This document shows, piece by piece, positions 54,584 to 63,078 of a stretch of 64,000 nucleotides of DNA. The DNA lies in NCBI RefSeq assembly GCF_003841485.1, contig NZ_REFY01000005.1, forward strand, positions 62,001-126,000. The letters run 5' to 3'. Under the pieces are notes generated by a model. That model made no database searches. It had not been told where the DNA came from and saw only the letters and a program-made list of their open reading frames with translations. How positions within the stretch are numbered: the stretch's first letter is position 1; each line of letters opens with the position of its first letter. Both the position numbers and the translations under genes were made by a program. Origin of the DNA: Natrarchaeobius halalkaliphilus (GTDB taxonomy: Archaea; Halobacteriota; Halobacteria; Halobacteriales; Natrialbaceae).

Positions 54584-55375
54584 ATGAAAGTCCTTGTCAC
54601 GGCCAAGGAAGTTGCAACTGTGGAAAACGAGTTCGAAATCGAGGAGATGGCAATTGCCGACCGGTACCTCGGTGCCGATCTCAACGAGTGGGACGATTAC
54701 GCCGTCGAAGAGGCCGTCCAGCTCAAAGAGGCGGACATCGCCGCCGAGGTCGTCACGGTCACGATCGGTCCCGACGACTGCGAACAGACCATCCGGCAGG
54801 CGCTCGCGAAGGGAGCCGACCGGGCTATCCGCGTCTGGGACGACACTCTCGAGGAAGCTACCTTGCTTGACGTCGGTGCCAAGACCGAGCTGCTCGCCGC
54901 CGTCGTCGAAGACGAGGAGCCCGATCTCGTGCTTACCGGCGTTCAGTCCGACGACGACAGCTTTGGCGCGACCGGTGTCTCGCTTGCCGAAGCCGTCGAC
55001 TATGAATGGGCCGCCGTCGTCAATCACCTCGAGCACGACCTCAAGGACGGTGGCGCGTCGATCCGCCGAGAGCTCGAGGGCGGCGTCGAAGAACTCACCG
55101 ACGTCTCCCTGCCTGCCGTTCTGACCATCCAGACGGGGATCAACGAACCGCGCTACGCCAGCCTGCGCGGGATTCGCCAGGCACAGCGCAAGGAACTCTC
55201 CGTCCAGGATCTCGCGGCGCTCGGCGTCGACGAGAGCGCAGTCGACTCCGCGCTTGAGCTGACGGCGATGTACGAACCCGAGAGCCAAAGCGACGTGATG
55301 CTCTGGGAGGGCAGTCCCGAGGAGACCGCGGGCGAACTCGCAGAGCTCCTCCGCGAGAAGGGGGTGGCGCAATGA
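54584..55375 (+). CDS. etfB: Electron transfer flavoprotein beta subunit
   Basis: 263 residues. Family hallmarks are MKVLVTAKEVATVENEFEIEE at the start, LNEWDDYAVEEAVQLKE, and the C-terminal signature region LPAVLTIQTGINEPRYASLRGIRQAQ. EtfB binds AMP or, in bifurcating forms, a second FAD. With EtfA it accepts electrons from acyl-CoA or other dehydrogenases. It overlaps etfA by four bases (ATGA). GC-rich and haloarchaeal in codon use, unlike the AT-rich regulator before it. Confidence 0.9.
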   Translation: MKVLVTAKEVATVENEFEIEEMAIADRYLGADLNEWDDYAVEEAVQLKEADIAAEVVTVTIGPDDCEQTIRQALAKGADRAIRVWDDTLEEATLLDVGAKTELLAAVVEDEEPDLVLTGVQSDDDSFGATGVSLAEAVDYEWAAVVNHLEHDLKDGGASIRRELEGGVEELTDVSLPAVLTIQTGINEPRYASLRGIRQAQRKELSVQDLAALGVDESAVDSALELTAMYEPESQSDVMLWEGSPEETAGELAELLREKGVAQ

Positions 55376-56325
55376 CGGACGTTCTGGCCGTCGCCGATCA
55401 CCGCCGCGGCGAGCTGCGCGACGTCAGCTACGAACTCATCACCGCGGGTCACGCACTGGCCGACGACACCGGCGGTGACCTCCACGTCGCGGTCGTCAGC
55501 GGCACCGTCGACGAGTTCGCCGAGAAGTGTAACCGCGAGGGCGTCAACGTAATCCACACAATCGAGTACGGCAAAGAGTTCGATCACGGCGTCTACACCC
55601 AGGCGATCGTTCAGCTCGCGGACGAACTCGATCCCCAGTACGTCCTGTTGCCCAACAGCGTCAACGGACTCGACTACGCCCCCGCTGTCGCTAGCCGACT
55701 CGACGTTCCGATCGTTACCGATGCGATCGGCCTCGAGAACGACGGCGAGACGCTGGTCGCGACCCGCGAGATGTACGGTGGTAAGGTCGAGACGATGACC
55801 GAACTCAAGGAGCCGGCCGTCGCCACGCTTCGCGGAGCCGAGTGGCCCGCGGCGGAGAGGACCGGTGACGCGACGGTCGAAGCCTTCGACGTCGACATCG
55901 ACGAGGATGCGCTTGGCACGACCGTCAACGGTTTCGAGGAAGTCGCTAGCGGTGACGTCGACATCAGCGAGGCCGACGTGCTCGTCTCGGTCGGCCGCGG
56001 CATCGAAGAGGAGGACAATCTCGAGATTATCCACAAGCTCGCCGACGCACTCGGTGCAACGGTCTCCTCGTCGCGTCCGATCGTCGACAACGGCTGGCTC
56101 CCGAAAAACCGCCAGGTTGGTCAGTCGGGCAAGGTTGTCACACCTGACGTCTATATCGCGATCGGTATCTCTGGCGCAGTACAGCATGTCGCCGGTATGA
56201 AAGGGTCGGATACGATCGTCGCAATCAACACTGACCCCAACGCACCTATCATAGACATCGCCGATTATGCGATCCACGACGACCTCTTCGACGTGGTCCC
56301 AGAATTAATCGAGTTGGTCAAATAA
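55372..56325 (+). CDS. etfA: Electron transfer flavoprotein alpha subunit
   Basis: 317 residues. The FAD-binding C-terminal half is clear: SVGRGIEEEDNLEIIHKLADALGATVSSSRPIVDNGWLP, then GQSGKVVTPDVYIAIGISGAVQHVAGM and INTDPNAPIIDIADYAIHDDL. It binds FAD and completes the EtfAB heterodimer. Its usual electron acceptor, a membrane oxidoreductase, would be expected downstream, but only a broken remnant is present (56368-56533). Another copy elsewhere in the genome would have to serve. Confidence 0.92.
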   Translation: MTDVLAVADHRRGELRDVSYELITAGHALADDTGGDLHVAVVSGTVDEFAEKCNREGVNVIHTIEYGKEFDHGVYTQAIVQLADELDPQYVLLPNSVNGLDYAPAVASRLDVPIVTDAIGLENDGETLVATREMYGGKVETMTELKEPAVATLRGAEWPAAERTGDATVEAFDVDIDEDALGTTVNGFEEVASGDVDISEADVLVSVGRGIEEEDNLEIIHKLADALGATVSSSRPIVDNGWLPKNRQVGQSGKVVTPDVYIAIGISGAVQHVAGMKGSDTIVAINTDPNAPIIDIADYAIHDDLFDVVPELIELVK

Positions 56326-56367
56326 TAACTTGGCATTGTGATTTAAATAACCCTGGTAAATTATATA

Positions 56368-56533
56368 ATGACTATCGTAGCTCAGACGGAGGTGAGAAGG
56401 AGACGTACTGGTGGATTAGCGCCACGGAGTACGCGGTGTTCTCCCTCCTCGCGGCTACACCATCTTCGTCTTCCTCTACGGCGTCTACCGACGATTCGAT
56501 CCGTACGTCGTCGGCGACGACGACCCGTTTCCT
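56368..56533 (+). pseudogene. N-terminal remnant of an ETF-linked membrane Fe-S oxidoreductase (HdrD-like)
   Basis: In two frames the plus strand gives EKETYWWISATEYAVFSLLAA then, after a one-base shift, YTIFVFLYGVYRRFDPYVVGDDDPF. This resembles the first transmembrane helix of the heterodisulfide-reductase-like Fe-S membrane proteins that often follow etf genes in haloarchaea. It starts 43 bases after etfA, with a TATA-like TTATATAATG at its head. After DDDPFP it is replaced by an IS630 transposase tail. Identification rests on about 50 residues, so it is tentative. Confidence 0.5.
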
Positions 56534-56602
56534 GAACTTACAACAGCAATCGACAACGCCTTTGACCAACTCTCAGTCGTGAATATGAGTGATTACTTCT
56601 AA
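56534..56602 (+). pseudogene. IS630 transposase C-terminal tail
   Basis: 23 codons read ELTTAIDNAFDQLSVVNMSDYF and a stop. This matches the end of the transposase at 57072 (ELTTAIDNAFDQFSVQGVSNYF and stop), but on the opposite strand. It directly abuts the broken oxidoreductase, marking where an IS630 element or a deletion next to it removed the rest of that gene. Confidence 0.75.
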
Positions 56603-57071
56603 TGTCTACTATGGACGAATCTGCCCATATCGATGGGCGTCGTATTCCGGAGCTTCACGTCGGTCACACCAACCTCCAACCTGTTCGACTAATAGAACGT
56701 TCAAATAGTGTGCAAAAATTACTACCTTACAAAAATCGCTGAGGAGAACACGGACCTGACCTTCATCCAGACGGCACATTCGCGGAGGTTTAGCTGCAGC
56801 TCCTTCACAAGAACTCAACAGGTCAGAACCATTTTTATTTGTCCATTGATTCATCAAGTGGCACGCTACCGTGTCTGACAGGATCGCCGCTCTGGTTCCG
56901 TACCAGTACTGCCCAACTCTTTATAATCGACTCAATACTCCTCGTTTTCAGTGAATCAACATCGAAAAGTGGAAGCTTCGAGGCAATTGTTCGCAGGTTC
57001 TAGGTGGATTGTCAGTCTGTCCTGTAGATGGGATACGGAACACCACAACCAACGTCCGTGCTATTGTAGGG
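56603..57071. other. Gene-free spacer between IS630 relics
   Basis: No recognisable gene. It lies between two oppositely oriented IS630 tails and probably includes worn element ends and old flanking DNA. Confidence 0.4.
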
Positions 57072-58015
57072 TTAGAAGTAATTGCTCACACCTTGAACTG
57101 AGAATTGATCGAAGGCGTTATCGATTGCTGTTGTAAGCTCAGCAAGTGACTCAAAGAATTGGTTACTGAGAGCCGTTTGTAGTTGTCTTCAGCACTCTTT
57201 AACCGGATTTAGACCGGGAGAATACACCGGTAACGTGACGGCTGACGACTTAACGTACGGTGCTCCGTCTAGCACGACGATCAAGCTCTCTTCGAACTTT
57301 TTCATAATTCAAGAATGTAATATTTCGTATATTCGCCGGTCATGTACTCTTCGAATCAAGAGAAAAAGCAATCACCATCTTCGGTGATTGTGCCCAAGAG
57401 ACACGTCCAGTCGCGTTAGCCGGATAATTCGACGGACAGCTACGTGCCGCGTAGTTGGGTGATCAGCGCAATAATTAAACCCTCGATGGAGAGTAAACCA
57501 TGCATAAGGAGAATTGATTAAGAGCAAGCATGGACAGACGTTCAAACGTTATGCAAGCTACTTTTCTGCGCGGTACGCGGTTCGACTTGATGGATTTCTT
57601 GGTTTGATTGATTCAGACTACCGTGGCCTCTATTTCCCGCCGCTTCTTTGACCACCACGGGATTTTCTTGCTCCTCAGAATCAGACCCGACGGCTGTACG
57701 GCCTGGTTTGATAGCTCAATGCCGCTTCTTTGAGCAACCGCCGGTAGCTCGGAATTGAGTACTCGATATATAGGTCTCGTCGAGATAGTGCTGTGCGAAC
57801 GTCGGCACGTCTATCCAACTCCTTCGGGGAATCACTGGACAGTCACTCGTACACTTATTTCTCTTTTCTGAATGTTTTGGTTCCTCAAAGATAAATGATA
57901 TTAGTAACGGCCTGCTCAAGTGACTCGACACCGACGAGTCGATTGGGCCAGCTGTGGATCGTTCGTCGGCCGGTGTCGTGAAGTTTTTCGACGAAGTTTT
58001 CGTCGAGCTAACCAT
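57072..58015 (-). pseudogene. Decayed IS630-family transposase, copy B
   Basis: Minus-strand pieces run in family order: NFVEKLHDT-GRRTIHSWPNRLVGVESLEQAVTN, FAQHYLDETYISSTQFRATGG, VVVLDGAPYVKSSAVTLPVYSPGLNPVKEC-RQLQTALSNQFFESLAELTTAIDNAFDQ, ending in SNYF and a stop. The join LHDT-GRRT lacks about 40 residues present in copy A. An internal stop replaces the Trp of the ECW motif. Inactive. The outer sequence AAAATTCTAATG near 58038 recurs beside copy A near 43439, probably the shared element end. Confidence 0.85.
57680..57798. repeat. 119-bp direct repeat shared with 42963-43081
   Basis: Identical by eye to 42963-43081, same orientation, within IS630 copy B. Flanking transposase sequence differs much more, including an insertion/deletion difference just to the left. 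Confidence 0.85.
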
Positions 58016-58106
58016 GCAAATAGGAACAAGATGTGGGCCGAAAATTCTAATGGATACTAAAGTCCCCCTGATCCCTATGAGTACCAAAAACCACGAAATA
58101 ATAGCG

Positions 58107-59357
58107 TTAGAGGAATGAAGTCGCGTAGTATATTGCTATTCCGAGGCTCGCGAGGTAGCCTATTAACGCGAGCGCGTTTCGTATCCGGGTGTTCGCAAAG
58201 CCACCCATGACATCGCGATCGTTTGAGAGAATGAGAATCACGGCACCGAAGTACGGAAGACCGACGATCGAGACCGCCTGCGCCAAGATGAGTGTATCAA
58301 TCGGATTCTCACCGAGGAGCGACGGGACGAACGCGAACAGCCACGCGACGACTACCAGGGTGATTGCGACCAGCTTGACTGGCTTGCTGTCCATTCCAGT
58401 CTCGTAGCCGAGTCCGTCGACGAACATCGTGCTTCCGATCAGGGCGTTGACAACGATCGACGAGAACGCCGCTGCGAACAGTCCAAGCCCGAACAGCAGC
58501 GACGCGTTTGTCCCGACCAGCGGCTCGAGCTGAACCGCCATGTCCACCGCGGACTCGGGGATGACTCCGGCGGGATTGAGGACGACCGCGCCCGCAATCA
58601 TGATGGCAATGAGCATGATTCCCATGAGCGTGATTCCGGCGGCGCTGTCGAAGATTGACTGGCCGATGTCGTCGGTCGTGTACCCCTTCTCTTTCACGAG
58701 GTACGTCTGGTAGATTGCGGCGTACAGACTGAAGTACGTCGCCATCATCGCCATGCCGAGGAACACCGCTTGCTGGTCTGGGAACGTCGGCACGAGTCCT
58801 GAGGTCGCGTCACCTGGAGAGAAGCCCGTGATCGCGAGCGTTCCGAAGAAGCCGACGATCATCACGAAGATGAGCGCGAAGATGAGCTTCTCGAGCTTGT
58901 CGTAGAGGTCCTGGAGCGTGATGAGTGCGATCGCGGCGACGGCGCCAGCGGTTCCCCAGATGAGGGGGCTTCCGCCGACGATCGCCTCCATTCCCAGTCC
59001 GATCGCGATCACGTTTCCGGTTTCGTACCCGAGTGACGTCAGGACCGCAAAAATACCACCGACAACGGCCGCGGTTCGTCCGTACTTGTGCTCGACGATC
59101 GTCCAGATCGGCTCGTCCGTGACGATGCCGAACCGCGAGGCTATCTCCATGAAGACGATCATGAAGACGCCCGAAAAAACCAGCAGCCACAGCAGCTGGT
59201 AGCCGTACAGCGCGCCGGTCATACTCGAGAGAACCAGCGAGCCGGGGCCGAGCGCGACCGCACCGAGGACGAACGCGGGGCCGATCCGTCTGACCGCCGA
59301 GCCGAGCGACGGCCACCGAAGGTCCTCGATCGAGCTCGTGGCGTCTCCTTGGGCCAC
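58107..59357 (-). CDS. Nramp-fold transporter lacking the canonical metal-binding residues
   Basis: 416 residues, about eleven helices, Nramp (NRAMP/MntH) family by overall pattern. Classical Nramp metal transporters bind metal through D-P-G-N in helix 1 and M-P-H in helix 6. Here helix 1 reads G37-P-G-S40, and the helix 6 region reads MMATYFSLYAAIYQTYL (about 204-220) with no MPH. The usual Mn/Fe ligands are absent, so another substrate is likely. It follows a DHDPS-like aldolase gene by two bases, suggesting uptake of an organic compound (inference). Confidence 0.85.
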   Translation of the reverse strand: MAQGDATSSIEDLRWPSLGSAVRRIGPAFVLGAVALGPGSLVLSSMTGALYGYQLLWLLVFSGVFMIVFMEIASRFGIVTDEPIWTIVEHKYGRTAAVVGGIFAVLTSLGYETGNVIAIGLGMEAIVGGSPLIWGTAGAVAAIALITLQDLYDKLEKLIFALIFVMIVGFFGTLAITGFSPGDATSGLVPTFPDQQAVFLGMAMMATYFSLYAAIYQTYLVKEKGYTTDDIGQSIFDSAAGITLMGIMLIAIMIAGAVVLNPAGVIPESAVDMAVQLEPLVGTNASLLFGLGLFAAAFSSIVVNALIGSTMFVDGLGYETGMDSKPVKLVAITLVVVAWLFAFVPSLLGENPIDTLILAQAVSIVGLPYFGAVILILSNDRDVMGGFANTRIRNALALIGYLASLGIAIYYATSFL

Positions 59358-59359
59358 GG

Positions 59360-60382
59360 TCAGATCCCTCCTGCCGCGATGGTCCGCTTCGTCTCCTCTT
59401 GGCGGTCCTCGTCGATCGTCTCGAGGCCGGCATCACGTAGCAGCCGATCCAGCTCGTCGACTTCGTCTTCATTCGGTGCGGGCATCGGCGGTCGCATGAA
59501 CGGATGCGACGTGAGCCCCCGCAACCACGTCGCGAGCTTGTATCGGATGTGCAGCCGCGAGAACGTCTCGTAAACGTAGCCGAACAGGTCCGACAGTCGC
59601 TCGTGCCAGATCCGACGCGCCCGTTCGACGTCGTTCTCCCGCCAGGCCGAGACGTGCTCGAGCATCGGCTCCATCGCGAAGTTCCACGCGCCGGTCACCG
59701 TTCCGTCGAACGTACCTGTCGCTTGGGCAGCATGGAAGTGCGATCCCTCTGCGCCGAGGACCGCCACGTGGCGATCCAGCGACCGGAGGTAGGACGCGAT
59801 CTTCTCGTAGCCCCTGAAATTGTAGGTCATCTTCCAGCCGACGACGTTCGGCTCGGATTCGACGACCGCCTTCGTCGACTCGAGGGGGAGTCCCTCGCCG
59901 TACTCGTGGCTCATCGGTGCGGTCGGGTGGACGAGCACCGGAACGTCGGCGACGTCCGCGACCGTCTCGACGTGATTTTGCCAGACCTCCGGGTTGTTCC
60001 GTGCGTCGAGGGTCGTCGTCACCTCCATCGTTCCCGCTGGTGGCATTACGAATAGTCCGTCGGCACCTGCCTCGAGGGCGTCCTGCGCGGTGGTTCGGAT
60101 TTCTTCCCGGCTCACGCCAAAGACGCCGGCGAAGACTGGATACTCGTCGCTCGCCTCTTCGGCCACGAGTTCGACGTTTCGTTGCCGCTCCTCCCGGTCG
60201 AGATAGAACACTTCGCCGGCTTCCGGATTTACGATGAACCCGCCACCGAGGGAGTCGAACGTCTCGTTTTCGGTGTAGTACTCGACCAGGTCGCGGGTGG
60301 CCGACTCGTCGACATCGTAGCTTCCCTGTTTGAACGGCGTCACGAGCGCCGTGAACAACCGATCGTACTCTCCCCTAGTCAT
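59360..60382 (-). CDS. Dihydrodipicolinate synthase/N-acetylneuraminate lyase superfamily aldolase
   Basis: 340 residues (an ATG at 60394 is also possible). The Schiff-base lysine is kept in VVGWKMTYNF. The catalytic Tyr normally found in the YNxP motif is replaced by His (VLVHPTAP), and the G-T-T-G-E type loop reads NPEAGE. It is therefore not biosynthetic DapA but a catabolic class I aldolase or dehydratase of unknown substrate. It is cotranscribed with the Nramp-fold gene, two bases downstream. A TATA-like TTTATTA lies about 27 bases before 60394. Confidence 0.83.
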   Translation of the reverse strand: MTRGEYDRLFTALVTPFKQGSYDVDESATRDLVEYYTENETFDSLGGGFIVNPEAGEVFYLDREERQRNVELVAEEASDEYPVFAGVFGVSREEIRTTAQDALEAGADGLFVMPPAGTMEVTTTLDARNNPEVWQNHVETVADVADVPVLVHPTAPMSHEYGEGLPLESTKAVVESEPNVVGWKMTYNFRGYEKIASYLRSLDRHVAVLGAEGSHFHAAQATGTFDGTVTGAWNFAMEPMLEHVSAWRENDVERARRIWHERLSDLFGYVYETFSRLHIRYKLATWLRGLTSHPFMRPPMPAPNEDEVDELDRLLRDAGLETIDEDRQEETKRTIAAGGI

Positions 60383-60557
60383 ATGGTCTCCCATGACATG
60401 GGATTTATTATTGTTTGTAATAAAGCCTTTGTCAGGTCAAATAGATGATCGATTATCGTGTTCTGAGTGAAAACGATCGACGACGGTGGTTCATCGACGA
60501 ACGGAAAATCGAATTTATTCTCGATCGAACACGTTTTCCGGACGAATCCAGCTGATA

Positions 60558-61454
60558 CTACGAAACGTCCTCCTGGAACGATTCAGGCGGTCTGACCGGA
60601 CCCCAGGCCGAAAGCGCCCGCTCGAAGGGGAGGTACTCTGTATCGGCGGCTGGATCGACGGTCGCCATCTCTGCAGTGAGTTCGATTCGGTTTCCACCGG
60701 GTGTCTGGAAATATGAAAATACGTTGTCTCCGGCGTAGTGTCGGCCGATACCGAACTCGAGCGGAACGTCGTGTTGATTGATCCGATCGATGAACGACTT
60801 CATGTGATCGACCGTTTTCACTTCCCAGGAGATGTGGTGCATGGTGCTTTCGGGATCCGGATGCGGGAGGAACGCAACGTCGTGGTGATAGTCTCCCCGT
60901 CGCGTGAACGCGCCGCTCCACTCCTCGGCATCGGGGTCGTCCGTTACTGCGGTGGAGACGCTGAAATCGAGGTGGTTGGCGAGGAACGTCGCGTCGTCTT
61001 TGACGCGGTGGCTCGCGAGCGTTATGTGATCGACTCCCATCGGCGCAGCGCCGCCGCGGCCGTCTCCGTGCACTTCGTTCGAGTGCTGGTACCGCCGGTC
61101 CTCAACCGTGGCGAGTTCCATCCGCGTCCCGGAGGGCAGATCGAACCGGAGACCGGCGGTCTGTCCGGGTTCGTTGCCGTCGTCGCGTTTAACGTCGACC
61201 CCCGCGTCGTCGAGACGGGCCTTATACCGCTCGAGTTCGTCCCGATCCGCCACCCGGACAGCGAAGTGATCGATACCCGTGTCGCCTTCGCGGATAGCGA
61301 TGTCGAAGGTTTCGTCCAGACCCGACCCAAGATACACGCAATCGCCGTCGTCGCGTATTTCGATCAGGCCGACGACATCAGTGTAGAACGCTGTCGCCTC
61401 CTCGAGGTCAGTAACTCCTAGCTCTGCGTGTTCAAACCGATGGACACCAGGCAT
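60558..61454 (-). CDS. VOC-type extradiol (catechol 2,3-) dioxygenase family protein
   Basis: 298 residues, two VOC domains as in type I extradiol dioxygenases. The second domain keeps the metal triad H143 (GVDHITLAS), H207 (MHHISWEV) and E258 (GNRIELTAEM), so an active Fe or Mn site is likely. The first domain has H9, H63 and E113, so it is less decayed than in many catechol dioxygenases. It would cleave a catechol-like ring next to the diol. The start at 61454 gives MPGVHRFEHAELGV. It precedes the aldolase and transporter on the same strand. Confidence 0.83.
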   Translation of the reverse strand: MPGVHRFEHAELGVTDLEEATAFYTDVVGLIEIRDDGDCVYLGSGLDETFDIAIREGDTGIDHFAVRVADRDELERYKARLDDAGVDVKRDDGNEPGQTAGLRFDLPSGTRMELATVEDRRYQHSNEVHGDGRGGAAPMGVDHITLASHRVKDDATFLANHLDFSVSTAVTDDPDAEEWSGAFTRRGDYHHDVAFLPHPDPESTMHHISWEVKTVDHMKSFIDRINQHDVPLEFGIGRHYAGDNVFSYFQTPGGNRIELTAEMATVDPAADTEYLPFERALSAWGPVRPPESFQEDVS

Positions 61455-61656
61455 ATCACATGAACTCCCGGTCAGTGACATAACATTGCATGTCATGGGG
61501 AATATTGCCGGTATGGTGATGGGTTTGTGTCGAGCATACACGTTCCTGATCCGAACTGAAACGCGAGTGACGACATGTCGGCAGCAAACGAATCCGGTTG
61601 GAGCCTGTACTCCGAAAGAATTAGGGTTGCACGATTCATCGGTATATCCGATCCCT

Positions 61657-62640
61657 ATGCGTGCTATTACGTATCACGAAACCGGTGGACCGGATGTCCT
61701 CCAGGTTGAAGAGAAGACGAAACCCGAACCGGCTTCGGACGAGGTTTTGGTACGGGTAGAGGCGACGAGCGTCAATCAGATCGACACTCTATTCCGCAGT
61801 GGCGTGGACATGTTCGTTCCCGACCAATTTCCTGCGGTCGCGGGCGTCGACATGGCAGGCGTCGTCGAAGAAATCGGGTCCGAGGTTGAGGGATTCACGA
61901 TCGGTGATAGGGTACTTGGTGCGGAGTTTCCCGGCCCGACGGGTGCCAACGCGGAGTACGTCGCTTCATCGCCGGCGTTTCTTGCGCCACTTCCCGAGGA
62001 AGTCAGCTTCGAGGCGGGTGCTGGAATCGGCCACGTGGGAATTACATCCTGGCGGTCGCTCGTTGATCATGCGGCTCTAGAGCCGAAAGAGACCTGTCTG
62101 ATTCACGGCGGTGGCGGCGGACTCGGACCCATCGCTGTCCAGCTTGCTGATCGGATCGGCGGGCGTGTCGTCACCACGTCGTCGTCGCCGGACCGACGAG
62201 ATGAACTCGAGAGACTTGGCGCGGAGGTCGCCCTCGACTATCGACGTGACGATCTCCAGGAAGCGTTTCTCGAGGCGGCACCAGGGAAGGCGAATGTCAT
62301 AATCGACGGACACCTCAACAACTACTTCGAGTTCGACCTCGAAGTTCTGGCTCGATTCGGTCGCATCGTCTGTATTGAGTTCACGGGTGACGAAGGCGGA
62401 GAGGCGAGCTTTTCACAGTTCCATACGCGACTCGGCAACTGGAAGGAGGCCAGGCTTCACTGGGTTGGCGCTCCCAACGCACCGGACGTCTCTGACGTTC
62501 TCGGGCGCCTGGCGGCCCTCGTCGCGAGCGGAGATGTCGAGGTGCCTATCGCGAAGACGTACTCCTTCGACGAGGCCGCCGATGCGCACCAAGCGATGAT
62601 CGACTCCGATTACTTCGGTAAACTGATCCTCGAACCATAA
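61657..62640 (+). CDS. NADPH:quinone oxidoreductase-like protein (MDR superfamily)
   Basis: 327 residues from ATG 61657 (MRAITYHETGGPDVLQVEE). The nucleotide loop is G-G-G-G-G-L-G followed by PIAVQLADRIGG. No zinc cysteines are present. It is related to the gene at 6776. It probably reduces a quinone or an alpha,beta-unsaturated carbonyl with NADPH. It is divergent from the dioxygenase-like gene, with about 200 bases between them, and may remove reactive ring-cleavage products (inference). Confidence 0.85.
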   Translation: MRAITYHETGGPDVLQVEEKTKPEPASDEVLVRVEATSVNQIDTLFRSGVDMFVPDQFPAVAGVDMAGVVEEIGSEVEGFTIGDRVLGAEFPGPTGANAEYVASSPAFLAPLPEEVSFEAGAGIGHVGITSWRSLVDHAALEPKETCLIHGGGGGLGPIAVQLADRIGGRVVTTSSSPDRRDELERLGAEVALDYRRDDLQEAFLEAAPGKANVIIDGHLNNYFEFDLEVLARFGRIVCIEFTGDEGGEASFSQFHTRLGNWKEARLHWVGAPNAPDVSDVLGRLAALVASGDVEVPIAKTYSFDEAADAHQAMIDSDYFGKLILEP

Positions 62641-63078
62641 CGCGCGCTCCGCTAACAAACGCCGAGAATAGTTGGTCTCCTCGAACGTTTGCAGACGAGC
62701 GTGGATCGGATGCCGTTCCGTAGGATTGGCTGCCGTCCCGGAAATTCGTTTGAGATTAGCAGCATTTTCTGCGGTTAAATCGCCGACTCCACGTTTCGAC
62801 TGTCAATCCGTATTCGCCGCGGCGTAGGACCCAAATCCCATCGACTTTTTTCGCTGAGATCGTCGAGTTTCTGGAGTAGTACGATCCTCGCGTCAGCTCT
62901 CGCCGTTGCGATCCCCATGTCGGCTCTGCGTCCGCTGTCCAGATCACATCCATCTCGTTAGTTACGTTGGTTGGCTCAGCACACTTCGTTCAACCTTGGC
63001 GAACAAGTATTTCTGTGGCAACACGAACTGTGATGATTCCTTTAGATAATTGTCAGTATCTGATTATTGATTATTACT
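62641..63078. other. Gene-free stretch before the amidohydrolase
   Basis: About 440 bases without a supported gene. A 47-codon minus-strand frame (62775-62918) has mixed composition and no recognisable family, so it is not called. The right half is AT-rich and probably holds the end of the convergent amidohydrolase transcript. Confidence 0.45.

Noticed and set aside
58107-59357. Ordinary manganese transporter MntH
   Set aside because: Both canonical metal-binding motifs are missing.
59360-60382. Lysine-biosynthesis DapA
   Set aside because: The catalytic Tyr is replaced, the loop motif differs, and the gene sits with a transporter and dioxygenase instead of biosynthetic genes.
62775-62918. 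47-codon minus-strand reading frame
   Set aside because: Short, no recognisable family, and competing frames over the same bases look equally plausible.
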